Source: Bdellovibrionales bacterium (GTDB lineage Bacteria; Bdellovibrionota; UBA1018). From it: DNA of 64,000 nt. Below the pieces are notes generated by a model. The model was not told where the DNA came from. It saw only the letters and a list, made by a program, of their open reading frames with translations, and did not search any database. The position numbers were made by a program, and so were the translations under genes. The stretch covers positions 62,001 to 126,000 of the forward strand of contig JAEUWC010000026.1 of the NCBI GenBank assembly GCA_016786465.1, in the 5' to 3' direction. This document shows positions 16,828 through 24,276 of this stretch, in pieces (within the stretch, counting starts at the first letter, position 1; each line of letters opens with the position of its first letter).

Positions 16828-18126
16828 ATGTTTCAAAGCCTACGCACGACCGACGCCGTTGCGTCGATTTGTTTTCTGACCGCGATCATCCACACTTTTA
16901 GTGTTTCCTATTTTCAAAGCGTGGCTCGAAGGTATCGGTCGGGATCTGTTGCCGAAAATTTATTCCACCTGCTGGGTGAAGTCGAAGTCGTTTTCGGGCT
17001 TTGGGCATTTGTATTCGTGGGCTTTTTAATGTTTTCCGGCGGCACCGGCTACGCGATTCAGTACCTAGAAACTCGAAATTTTACCGAGCCGGCCTTTGTT
17101 TTCGTCATTTTGGTCATGTGCGCCACGCGGCCCGTTCTGGAAGTCGCTCAGCAAGTGATCGAGTCCGTCGCCGCAATGATTCCTTCGAAAATCCTAGGTC
17201 GGTCTTCGGCGTTCTACTTCACCGCGCTTTCGGTCGGTCCCATCTTAGGAAGTTTCATTACCGAACCTGCTGCGATGGCGGTAACCGCCTTGATTCTTCG
17301 AGATCGAATTTATTCGCAATCCATTTCCGATCGTCTGAAGTACGTGACCCTTGCATTGCTTTTTGTAAATGTTTCCATTGGCGGAACCTTGATGCCTTTT
17401 GCAGCGCCCCCAGTTCTAATGGTGGCCCAAAAATGGGGCTGGGACATTCCTTTCATGCTGACGCACTTCGGATGGAAAGCAGCGTGCGCGATTCTGATAC
17501 AAACGGGAATCGCGACTTATTGGATGCGAAATGAACTTTCGGGACTTTCAATTCGGAATGCCGATTCCAAAAAAGGAACATGCCCGGTTTGGGTCAAGCT
17601 TTCCTATTTGGCTTTTTTGGCGGCTACGGTCGCATTTTCCCATCATATGGTTGTGTTTATCGCGGTTTTCTTGTTTTTCCTGGGTCTGGTTTCGGTGACC
17701 CAAGAATATCAAGCAAAAGGCCAGGACGGACAACTGAAGCTTCGTGAAGGGCTTTTGGTTTCTTTTTTCTTAGGAGGGCTGGTCGTCCTCGGCGGACCTC
17801 AACGCTGGTGGCTTGAGCCCTTACTGACTCGACTGGATTCCCTTGCTTTGTTCCTGGGGGCGACTGGGCTCACTGGTGTCACCGACAACGCGGCCTTAAC
17901 TTACCTGGGCGCTCAGGTGCCTGGACTTTCAGACGCGTCGAAGTACGCGCTGGTGGCAGGCGCCGTCACGGGTGGCGGGCTGACTGTGATTGCAAACGCA
18001 CCCAATCCCGCAGGCTTTGGAATCTTAAATGCGTCGTTTGGCAAGGACGGGATTAATCCTGCAAAGCTTTTTGCATACGCTTTGCCGCCGACATTGATCG
18101 CGGCTGCTTCATTCTGGTTTCTTTAG
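16828..18126 (+). CDS. putative Na+/H+ antiporter-family membrane protein
   Basis: A 432-residue integral membrane protein with around ten or more hydrophobic segments. It resembles the 'putative Na+/H+ antiporter' family (DUF1504-like, known from chlamydiae and others), within the larger ion-transporter superfamily. Two half-helix-like segments are conserved in character: VGPILGSFITEPAAMAV and TGLTGVTDNAALTYLG, the second paired with GGGLTVIANAPNPAG. The repeated T-E/D-x-A pattern suits a cation/proton exchange site. It starts 20 bases after the HExxH-ankyrin gene, so all three genes are probably one transcript. The transported ion is not established. It overlaps the converging MarR gene by 18 bases. 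Confidence 0.78.
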   Translation: MFQSLRTTDAVASICFLTAIIHTFSVSYFQSVARRYRSGSVAENLFHLLGEVEVVFGLWAFVFVGFLMFSGGTGYAIQYLETRNFTEPAFVFVILVMCATRPVLEVAQQVIESVAAMIPSKILGRSSAFYFTALSVGPILGSFITEPAAMAVTALILRDRIYSQSISDRLKYVTLALLFVNVSIGGTLMPFAAPPVLMVAQKWGWDIPFMLTHFGWKAACAILIQTGIATYWMRNELSGLSIRNADSKKGTCPVWVKLSYLAFLAATVAFSHHMVVFIAVFLFFLGLVSVTQEYQAKGQDGQLKLREGLLVSFFLGGLVVLGGPQRWWLEPLLTRLDSLALFLGATGLTGVTDNAALTYLGAQVPGLSDASKYALVAGAVTGGGLTVIANAPNPAGFGILNASFGKDGINPAKLFAYALPPTLIAAASFWFL

Positions 18127-18459
18127 TTCTGTGAGTACTCCATCCAGGCCCTGATCAAATCGAATCATAAGGTCGCGCCCCAGACGGGTCAGACTCAGAA
18201 TTTTTTTTCGGCTATCCCTGGGGTCTTCATCGACAAAAAGAGCCTGTTTTCGATTCAAGCGCTTTAAACTTTGGGTCAAGCTACTGGGGTGCATTCCAAC
18301 TGTTTCGGCTAAGCGATTTGGAGCACAACCGGGCATGTCCCGTAAAGTTTCGAGCAACCGATACTGCACCAAACTAAGACCTAAGCGCTGCTCTGCTGCC
18401 TTGTTCAGTGCGTGAAACGCGAGATTCAAATCCACCCATCTTTTTACTTTAGAATTCAT
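18109..18459 (-). CDS. MarR-family transcriptional regulator
   Basis: A 116-residue, small MarR-type winged helix. The recognition part reads NRLAETVGMHPSSLTQSLKRL and the wing DEDPRDSRKKILSLT, both characteristic. MarR proteins bind short palindromes as dimers and are usually released by a ligand. Its start overlaps the otsB stop as ATGA, making it the last gene of the otsA-otsB transcript and a plausible regulator of trehalose metabolism. The 12-base palindrome between otsA and the GH15 gene is a candidate target. Confidence 0.85.
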   Translation of the reverse strand: MNSKVKRWVDLNLAFHALNKAAEQRLGLSLVQYRLLETLRDMPGCAPNRLAETVGMHPSSLTQSLKRLNRKQALFVDEDPRDSRKKILSLTRLGRDLMIRFDQGLDGVLTELKKPE

Positions 18460-19229
18460 TTGCTTCGACTGTCTGCTGTCAATTGAACCAGTTTTTTCAA
18501 TAATGCCGTCATTTCAGACTGGCGCTGAAGAAAATACTGCGCCTGCGAGTTTTTCTTTCGTCCCACCCGAGCCGCGATAATCCGCGTATCAGGCAAAGTA
18601 AACACGTCTTCGTCCGTATCGTCGTCTCCGATGTAAAACGCGCATTTCGTTCCCAGCTTAACCATGGCTTCCAAAAGCGCCACGCCTTTGTGGGGCCCCC
18701 CGGCCGGCACAAGATTCATCACACATTTGCCTAGAATGACTCGAGGTGGATGTTCCAGCGTCGAAATCAAAGAAAAGAGCGCAGCCCGCGCTTCTTTCTT
18801 GTTTCTGGATTTCCTGTAGTGAAGCGCAAGAGAAAATTCCTTGTCTTCGATGAAGACCCCGGGATCTGCCCGCAAGGGTTTCCAACCCTTTTGTAACTGC
18901 GCTTTCCATTGAACGCAGACCTTGCGCGCACGATCCAGCGCGCCCTTTCGCGTGGTCAGGCCTTCAAGGCCATGATTACCGATCAAACGGATCGAAGAAG
19001 CTCGAATACGAGTTTTCAAATCCAAGATTGAACGCCCCGAGATCACGACCACTGGAACTTGCTGGGCAAGCTTGGACAACAAGGATTCAATCTTTTCCGG
19101 AGCACGCGCCGAAGTTGGGGAATTGACGATGGGTGCCAGCGTTCCGTCAAAATCGAACGCGTACAAAGTATCGGTGAAGGAAAGAGATTCCAGCACCTGA
19201 AGCCCTGATTTTTGCAGTAAAGGTTTCAT
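18456..19229 (-). CDS. otsB: trehalose-6-phosphate phosphatase
   Basis: A 257-residue HAD-superfamily phosphatase with the trehalose-phosphatase motifs: DFDGTLAPIV near residue 27 (nucleophile and general acid Asp), VVVISGRS (motif II), and IGDDDTDEDVF (motif IV). It removes phosphate from trehalose 6-phosphate to give trehalose in the cytoplasm. The start overlaps the otsA stop by four bases, as in many ots operons, and its own stop overlaps the MarR gene. Length and motif order are normal. Confidence 0.93.
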   Translation of the reverse strand: MKPLLQKSGLQVLESLSFTDTLYAFDFDGTLAPIVNSPTSARAPEKIESLLSKLAQQVPVVVISGRSILDLKTRIRASSIRLIGNHGLEGLTTRKGALDRARKVCVQWKAQLQKGWKPLRADPGVFIEDKEFSLALHYRKSRNKKEARAALFSLISTLEHPPRVILGKCVMNLVPAGGPHKGVALLEAMVKLGTKCAFYIGDDDTDEDVFTLPDTRIIAARVGRKKNSQAQYFLQRQSEMTALLKKLVQLTADSRSK

Positions 19230-21463
19230 CGCGACGTTTTTCCGTGCAATGCCGCATCCGTCAGGCTGATCCGCCCCATCAACCTTTGGCGACTTCGAAT
19301 CCGTCCGGCATCAATCAACATTCGCCCCGCCCATCGAAAGACGTTGAACTCCTGCACTAGGCCACGCATGGCTCTCATCCTTTCCGTTTGCTCGGAAAGC
19401 GGCATCAAAAGAGCGACCTGAAGCGCCACCGCACATTGATCAATATTGTAGGGATTCACGACCAGCGCTTCTGGCAGTTCACGCGCAGCGCCGGTAAACT
19501 GGCTTAGAATCAAGACGCCTCGGTCGTCGTCGCGTGCCCCGATGAATTCCTTGGCCACTAAGTTCATTCCGTCATGCAAGCTAGTCACCATGCAAAGATC
19601 TGATCCTCGATAGTATTCAAAGACCTGATCGGGTTCGTGGTGTTCTACTTTAAGTATAATCGGCTTGTAACCTGGTCGAGCAAAACGCTGATTGATTCTT
19701 TCTGCCAAAGCTCGAACTTGCTGATCAAAGTTCTGATACTGTTCAATACTGGAACGGCTGGGCGCCGCAATCTGAATGAAGCTGAAACGCCCGACCCATT
19801 CTGGATTCATTTCCATGAGTCTTTCAACGGCCAAAAACCTTTCAACGATGCCCTTGGTATAGTCCAAGCGATCAACACCCACACCTACGTACAGGTTCTG
19901 AGGCAAACCGTTCATCTCGCGAACTTTATACCTGCATTCTGAAATCGACTTTTGCGTCTTGATCCATCGAGGCGGCCATTCGATCGAAATCGGGTAGCTT
20001 TGAATGACGGTGGGCTTGCCGCCGAAACTGACCGTCGAACTTTCCCGGTCAATTCGAGCTTCCAAAAAGCGATCCACCGATTCGATAAAGTGATTGCAGT
20101 GATAAGCCGTATGGAAACCAACCACACTGCTTCCCAACAGACCTTCAAGGATTTCTTCCCGCCACGGACAAATGCCAAAGGCTTCGTGATTCGGCCAAGG
20201 GATGTGCCAGAATGAAATAATCGTCGCATTTGGCAGCTTTTCACGAATCATTTTGGGCAAAAGCGCAAAATGATAATCCTGCACTAAAACGACCGGGTCA
20301 TCGGTTTTTGCTTCTTGAAAGACTGCTTCGGCGAACTTTCGATTGACCGCCACATAGTGGTTCCAGTCTGAACTTCTGAAAGTGGGTCGGGTATGAGCGA
20401 TATGGCAAAGTGGCCAAAGACCCTCGTTTGCAAAACCATAATAATAGCCGGCTTCTTCTTCCGGTGTGAGCCACACGCGTCGGATCTGATACGAAGGTTC
20501 ATCCGGTGGAACCTGCACGTGATCTTTGGCGTCGACGGCTTCCCGATCCGCGCTCCCGCTGCCGTGAGCAATCCACGTCCCTGAACAAGCACGCATCACA
20601 GGTTCTAAGGCCGTCACTAGCCCGCTGGCAGGCACTTGAATTTCAATCTGATCCCCCTTTTTTACGTGAATGTAGGGTTCGCGATTTGAAACAATCAGGA
20701 CTTCGTCCCCGATTAAGTCTTCATTCAGAATCTTTTTCAGAGTCTTGGGCACCCAGGTGATCTGAGCCTCGTCCTTAACGCGTCTTTCACGTTCTAGATC
20801 TCGAACCAAAGCCCTGAGATCTTTCGCCAAAGGAAGCAATTCAGGCGAACGAATTCTGGAAAGCGGTCGCACCAGGCTTTCGCCCCGAAGCAATGCCCGC
20901 ATTCCGGAAACCAAGCCTCTCATAGAAATTTGAGCGATCACCACCGTGATCAATGAAATCACGGCGGCCAAAAGAGCAAAGAATCCAAAAATGTACTTTT
21001 TGGTGTACGTGCTTCTTTTTGTAATGAAACTCATGTCGTGAAGAAGGACGATTTTTCCGCGCTTTTGAACATCCACAGCAAGAATGTGCAATGCGCCGGT
21101 TTCTAACCGAAGAACTGTTCCTGGCGAATCCCCTTCTTGGACTAAAACATCTTGGCATCGAATTTCTTTGGGAAAGGTCTGTGTTCCGTAAACCAAATGG
21201 TTTTTCAGATTACAGAAACCCACCGCAAAAAGTCTTTCATCTTGGATGGCCCGATCGAAGATTCGTTTTACGGATTCGCTCTTACCGCTATGCAGCGAGT
21301 CTACCACTCCGTCTTGTATGGTATTGGCAATCAACCTAGCCCGGATGTCCAAATCTCGGCCGAACCAGCGAAAGGCCAGGACATCGACCAAAGGGACAAC
21401 CCCATAGGCGACCAATCCCAAAACAAGGCCTAACGGCAAGATGAAGCGTAACGAAATTCTCAT
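19226..21463 (-). CDS. otsA: membrane-sensor/trehalose-6-phosphate synthase fusion
   Basis: A 745-residue protein. Residues from about 255 form a complete GT20 trehalose-6-phosphate synthase: VLIVSNREPYIH, VQDYHFALLPKMI, FWHIPWPNHE, VGVDRLDYTKGI, LHDGMNLVAKEF and ILSQFTGAARELP. It joins UDP-glucose and glucose 6-phosphate. In front lies about 250 residues not found in standard OtsA: a membrane segment (ISLRFILPLGLVLGLVAYGV), an extracytoplasmic segment of roughly 130 residues, a second membrane segment (YIFGFFALLAAVISLITVVI) and a HAMP-like linker ending in a charged helix. This is the layout of a sensor-kinase input module, so the synthase may be membrane bound and stimulus controlled. It is first in the otsA-otsB-marR operon. 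Confidence 0.9.
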   Translation of the reverse strand: MRISLRFILPLGLVLGLVAYGVVPLVDVLAFRWFGRDLDIRARLIANTIQDGVVDSLHSGKSESVKRIFDRAIQDERLFAVGFCNLKNHLVYGTQTFPKEIRCQDVLVQEGDSPGTVLRLETGALHILAVDVQKRGKIVLLHDMSFITKRSTYTKKYIFGFFALLAAVISLITVVIAQISMRGLVSGMRALLRGESLVRPLSRIRSPELLPLAKDLRALVRDLERERRVKDEAQITWVPKTLKKILNEDLIGDEVLIVSNREPYIHVKKGDQIEIQVPASGLVTALEPVMRACSGTWIAHGSGSADREAVDAKDHVQVPPDEPSYQIRRVWLTPEEEAGYYYGFANEGLWPLCHIAHTRPTFRSSDWNHYVAVNRKFAEAVFQEAKTDDPVVLVQDYHFALLPKMIREKLPNATIISFWHIPWPNHEAFGICPWREEILEGLLGSSVVGFHTAYHCNHFIESVDRFLEARIDRESSTVSFGGKPTVIQSYPISIEWPPRWIKTQKSISECRYKVREMNGLPQNLYVGVGVDRLDYTKGIVERFLAVERLMEMNPEWVGRFSFIQIAAPSRSSIEQYQNFDQQVRALAERINQRFARPGYKPIILKVEHHEPDQVFEYYRGSDLCMVTSLHDGMNLVAKEFIGARDDDRGVLILSQFTGAARELPEALVVNPYNIDQCAVALQVALLMPLSEQTERMRAMRGLVQEFNVFRWAGRMLIDAGRIRSRQRLMGRISLTDAALHGKTSR

Positions 21464-21485
21464 CGTTGAAACAGACTAATCACAT

Positions 21486-21521
21486 TTTACTTTGATATCA
21501 AATTAAACTATGTTTTCAGGA
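21486..21521 (+). promoter_or_regulatory. candidate promoter giving a leaderless GH15 mRNA
   Basis: TTTACT (21486-21491) and TATGTT (21509-21514) are separated by exactly 17 bases, each matching four of six positions of the sigma-70 hexamers. Transcription would begin about seven bases after the second hexamer, at the GH15 start codon itself. That fits the lack of any ribosome binding site at the proper distance. This is a weak, consensus-based prediction. Confidence 0.3.
21491..21502. promoter_or_regulatory. 12-base palindrome, candidate operator
   Basis: TTTGATATCAAA is a perfect palindrome in the middle of the 57-base gap between the divergent otsA and GH15 genes. It falls in the spacer of the candidate GH15 promoter, where a bound dimer would block polymerase. 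A MarR-family regulator is encoded at the end of the otsA operon and is the obvious candidate to bind it. Confidence 0.45.
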
Positions 21522-23317
21522 TGTACCCTTATGGATTAATCGGGAATTGTCAGGTTTCGGCCCTGATCTCAAACCTTGGCTCGATTTCATGGTTTTGCGT
21601 TCCAAGACCCGATAGCCCGCCCGTTTTTGGCGAAATTCTGGATCCAAGTGGCGGGGCGTTCTCGATTCTGCTTCAAGGCCAGATCGATCCAGCGCAATGC
21701 ACTCAGTATTATCTGGAAAACACCAATATTCTGGTTACGGAAATTCAGAATACGGACCAAGCCCGAATTCGAATCACCGACTTTTGTCCTCGATTTGAAC
21801 AGTTTGGTCGAATGTACCGCCCTGCTTCCATTTTTCGCTGGGTTGAACCCTTGAAAGGTACGCCCGCAATTCAGGTTCTGGTTCAGCCGGTGAATGGTTG
21901 GGACCGCGAACCGGCCCAAGCGACTCGGGGAAACAGCCACGTCCGATACGACCTTGCCGGTGATCAGTTCCGCGTGACTACCGATATGCCCCTGACCCAC
22001 TTGACTGAAGGACTGGTTTATCGGCTTAACTCGAAACATACTTTTGCTTTGACTTACGGTGCGGGAATCGAAGACGACTTAATCCAGGTTTCCGAACGTT
22101 TCTTTAACCAGACGGTTCAATATTGGCGAACCTGGGTCAAGCACTGCACGATACCGACTTTGTTTCAGAAAGAAACCATTCGTTCTGCCCTAGCGCTGAA
22201 ACTTCATTGTTACGAAGACACGGGCGCCATTCTAGCGGCATTAAGCACCAGCCTTCCCGAAGAAATCGGAAAGAATCGAAACTGGGATTATCGCTATTGT
22301 TGGCTTCGAGACGCCCACTTTGTTCTTTCTGCCCTTCATAATTTAGGACACTTCGAAGAAATGGAGGGATTCCTTAGATTTCTTTTAGAAGTCGCAGCAC
22401 AGCTGGGTGAATCCGGAGAAAATCGCCTGGCACCGGTCTATTCTTTGGGCGGAGAACTTCCGTTACCCGAAACCGTGCAAACAAAATGGCGCGGTTACCG
22501 GTCATCTGCTCCGGTTAGAACCCGGAACCAGGCAGCAGAACACATACAGAACGATGTCTATGGGGAAATGGTGCTGACCCTGGTACCCATCTATTTTGAC
22601 CACCGCTTCTTTCATCTGCGAACACCCGAACATGAAAAACTGCTTTCCACATTGGCCGTTCGTTGCGCCGCCGCGATCGGAACGGAAGATGCGGGATTGT
22701 GGGAAATTAGAAACGGTTGGCGAAACCATAGCTTCACCAATCTGATGAGCTGGGCAGGACTTGAACGAATCCATCGAATTCAGAATTCTTTAGGTAAAGA
22801 CTGTCTGTCGGTTGACGCCGCATTTGTGAAAACCCAGATGGACCGAGCCGCAGAAGCTGTCATGCTATCCGAAAGCGAAGGTTCGATCCGAAACGGACCA
22901 AAAGATTCTACTTTGGACGCGTCTTTGGCTTTGGCCAGCATTCTTCGTTTTCCAAATCAGAAGGCTGCAACACACACCTTGACTGAAATTCGAAAGAATT
23001 TAGCCTTGGGCACGCAGCGGCCTTTTTCGTCCTTTTTTTACCGTTACCGTCGCCAAGATGATTTCGGACAGCCGGGTTCGGCATTTTTAATTTGTTCGTT
23101 TTGGATGGCACAGGCCTTAGCGCGCTCGGGAAGAATAAATGAAGCTCAAGAAATCCTGGCCGACGCTGCACAAGCCGCAAGCCCGTTAGGACTTTTTTCC
23201 GAGCATTTTGACCCCGCAGAAAAACTTCAGCTGGGAAATTTCCCTCAGACCTATTCTCACGTCGGTATGATCAACGCTGCTTTTGACGTCAGTCCCGGCT
23301 GGAACCAGGTGCTTTAA
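21521..23317 (+). CDS. GH15-family glucoamylase/trehalase-type glucosidase
   Basis: A 598-residue protein of glycoside hydrolase family 15 in its bacterial cytoplasmic form, with no signal peptide. Family features in order: YGLIGNCQVSALISNLGSI at the N-terminus, NWDYRYCWLRDAHFVL, EHIQNDVYGEMVLTL, DAGLWEIRNGWRNH (catalytic acid region) and LFSEHFDPAEKLQLGNFPQT with SHVGMINAA (catalytic base region). GH15 enzymes release glucose from alpha-glucans; some bacterial and archaeal members split trehalose. The divergent placement against otsA-otsB favours trehalose turnover, but the substrate is not proven. No ribosome binding site stands at a usable distance from the ATG. Confidence 0.9.
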   Translation: MYPYGLIGNCQVSALISNLGSISWFCVPRPDSPPVFGEILDPSGGAFSILLQGQIDPAQCTQYYLENTNILVTEIQNTDQARIRITDFCPRFEQFGRMYRPASIFRWVEPLKGTPAIQVLVQPVNGWDREPAQATRGNSHVRYDLAGDQFRVTTDMPLTHLTEGLVYRLNSKHTFALTYGAGIEDDLIQVSERFFNQTVQYWRTWVKHCTIPTLFQKETIRSALALKLHCYEDTGAILAALSTSLPEEIGKNRNWDYRYCWLRDAHFVLSALHNLGHFEEMEGFLRFLLEVAAQLGESGENRLAPVYSLGGELPLPETVQTKWRGYRSSAPVRTRNQAAEHIQNDVYGEMVLTLVPIYFDHRFFHLRTPEHEKLLSTLAVRCAAAIGTEDAGLWEIRNGWRNHSFTNLMSWAGLERIHRIQNSLGKDCLSVDAAFVKTQMDRAAEAVMLSESEGSIRNGPKDSTLDASLALASILRFPNQKAATHTLTEIRKNLALGTQRPFSSFFYRYRRQDDFGQPGSAFLICSFWMAQALARSGRINEAQEILADAAQAASPLGLFSEHFDPAEKLQLGNFPQTYSHVGMINAAFDVSPGWNQVL

Positions 23318-24267
23318 AACTGAAGCTTGGGATCCATCATCAAAGCCAGCGCATGACCTGAATAGTCAGGTCCAACGGACTGGGTTGACCCGTATCCCTT
23401 GCAAGCGTCACCCGAATGTTTACCGATGATGAACGTCCAATCCGTGGGAATTCCAGCCATCGCATAGGCGCAGATATCAGTGGATGAATTTCCATAAGCA
23501 CGCGGAAACGTCAGGCCGACTCGTTCCATCAAATCACGCAAGGCTAGGTACTTGTATTCTTGGACCCCGACTGCTGTGGGCAAAATATCCGAAAAAGTGG
23601 GGGCCAGGGTCGTCACTGCCCGTGGAAAACCATGTTTTGATAGCCATGCCAAAGTTTCCCGGCGGTAGCGATCATTTCGTCCAGTGATGTACGTCACTTC
23701 TGCTCCACGCTTCACATAATATTGAACCACGGCCTGCGAACCGATGTAAAACTTGGGGTCGTATTTGGGATTCAACATTTGCCGCGTGAATTCTGAATCG
23801 GCGGTGGTCAAAGTTGCATCGATGTCAAAAACGATGGCTCGTGATCCCGGCGCAACCACCCGAACGATCCCTTCGGATCCAGTCCCGTCACGTTCCAAAA
23901 TCATCTTGAATTCAGCCGTCTGCCCGGCCAAAAGACCGTGGGAAGGTTCAAGCCAAGTCGCGATTCCCTGCGTATTCGTTCGCGACTGCCCGCGAAACGT
24001 CCAGGCCGTTTTTCCGGGCAGTCGAATGTAAACGGAAACCGCTTGGTTCTTTACGATCCGTCCCAAAACACGCGACACTTTAAATTCTCCGTTCAAGCGC
24101 CAACCTTCGCCGGGCTTCACAAACTGATCGACAACCCGATGAATCGCCCGAAGTTTTCCCATCTGCGCCTTCAATGCCGCAATTACCGCCGGATCAAAAA
24201 CCTGGGCCTGCGCTGAAGCGGACGTTGAAATCACTAAGGTCAAGAATGCTAAAACGGTTCTATTCAT
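23314..24267 (-). CDS. secreted LNS2/HAD phosphatase-like protein
   Basis: A 317-residue exported protein (signal ending STSASAQ). The C-terminal half resembles the LNS2 domain of lipin-type phosphatidate phosphatases within the HAD superfamily: AIVFDIDATLTTADSEF with the D-x-D-x-T motif, VTYITGRNDRYRRETL as motif II, and GNSSTDICAYAMAGI as the last motif. An Ig-like segment (about residues 60-140) precedes it. It may act on a phospholipid or other phosphate ester outside the cytoplasm. The second ATG is chosen because AGGGG lies six bases before it; this site overlaps the acylase stop. It is the last gene of the pst-pho transcript. It overlaps the converging GH15 end by four bases. Confidence 0.82.
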   Translation of the reverse strand: MNRTVLAFLTLVISTSASAQAQVFDPAVIAALKAQMGKLRAIHRVVDQFVKPGEGWRLNGEFKVSRVLGRIVKNQAVSVYIRLPGKTAWTFRGQSRTNTQGIATWLEPSHGLLAGQTAEFKMILERDGTGSEGIVRVVAPGSRAIVFDIDATLTTADSEFTRQMLNPKYDPKFYIGSQAVVQYYVKRGAEVTYITGRNDRYRRETLAWLSKHGFPRAVTTLAPTFSDILPTAVGVQEYKYLALRDLMERVGLTFPRAYGNSSTDICAYAMAGIPTDWTFIIGKHSGDACKGYGSTQSVGPDYSGHALALMMDPKLQF

Positions 24268-24276
24268 ATTCATCCC

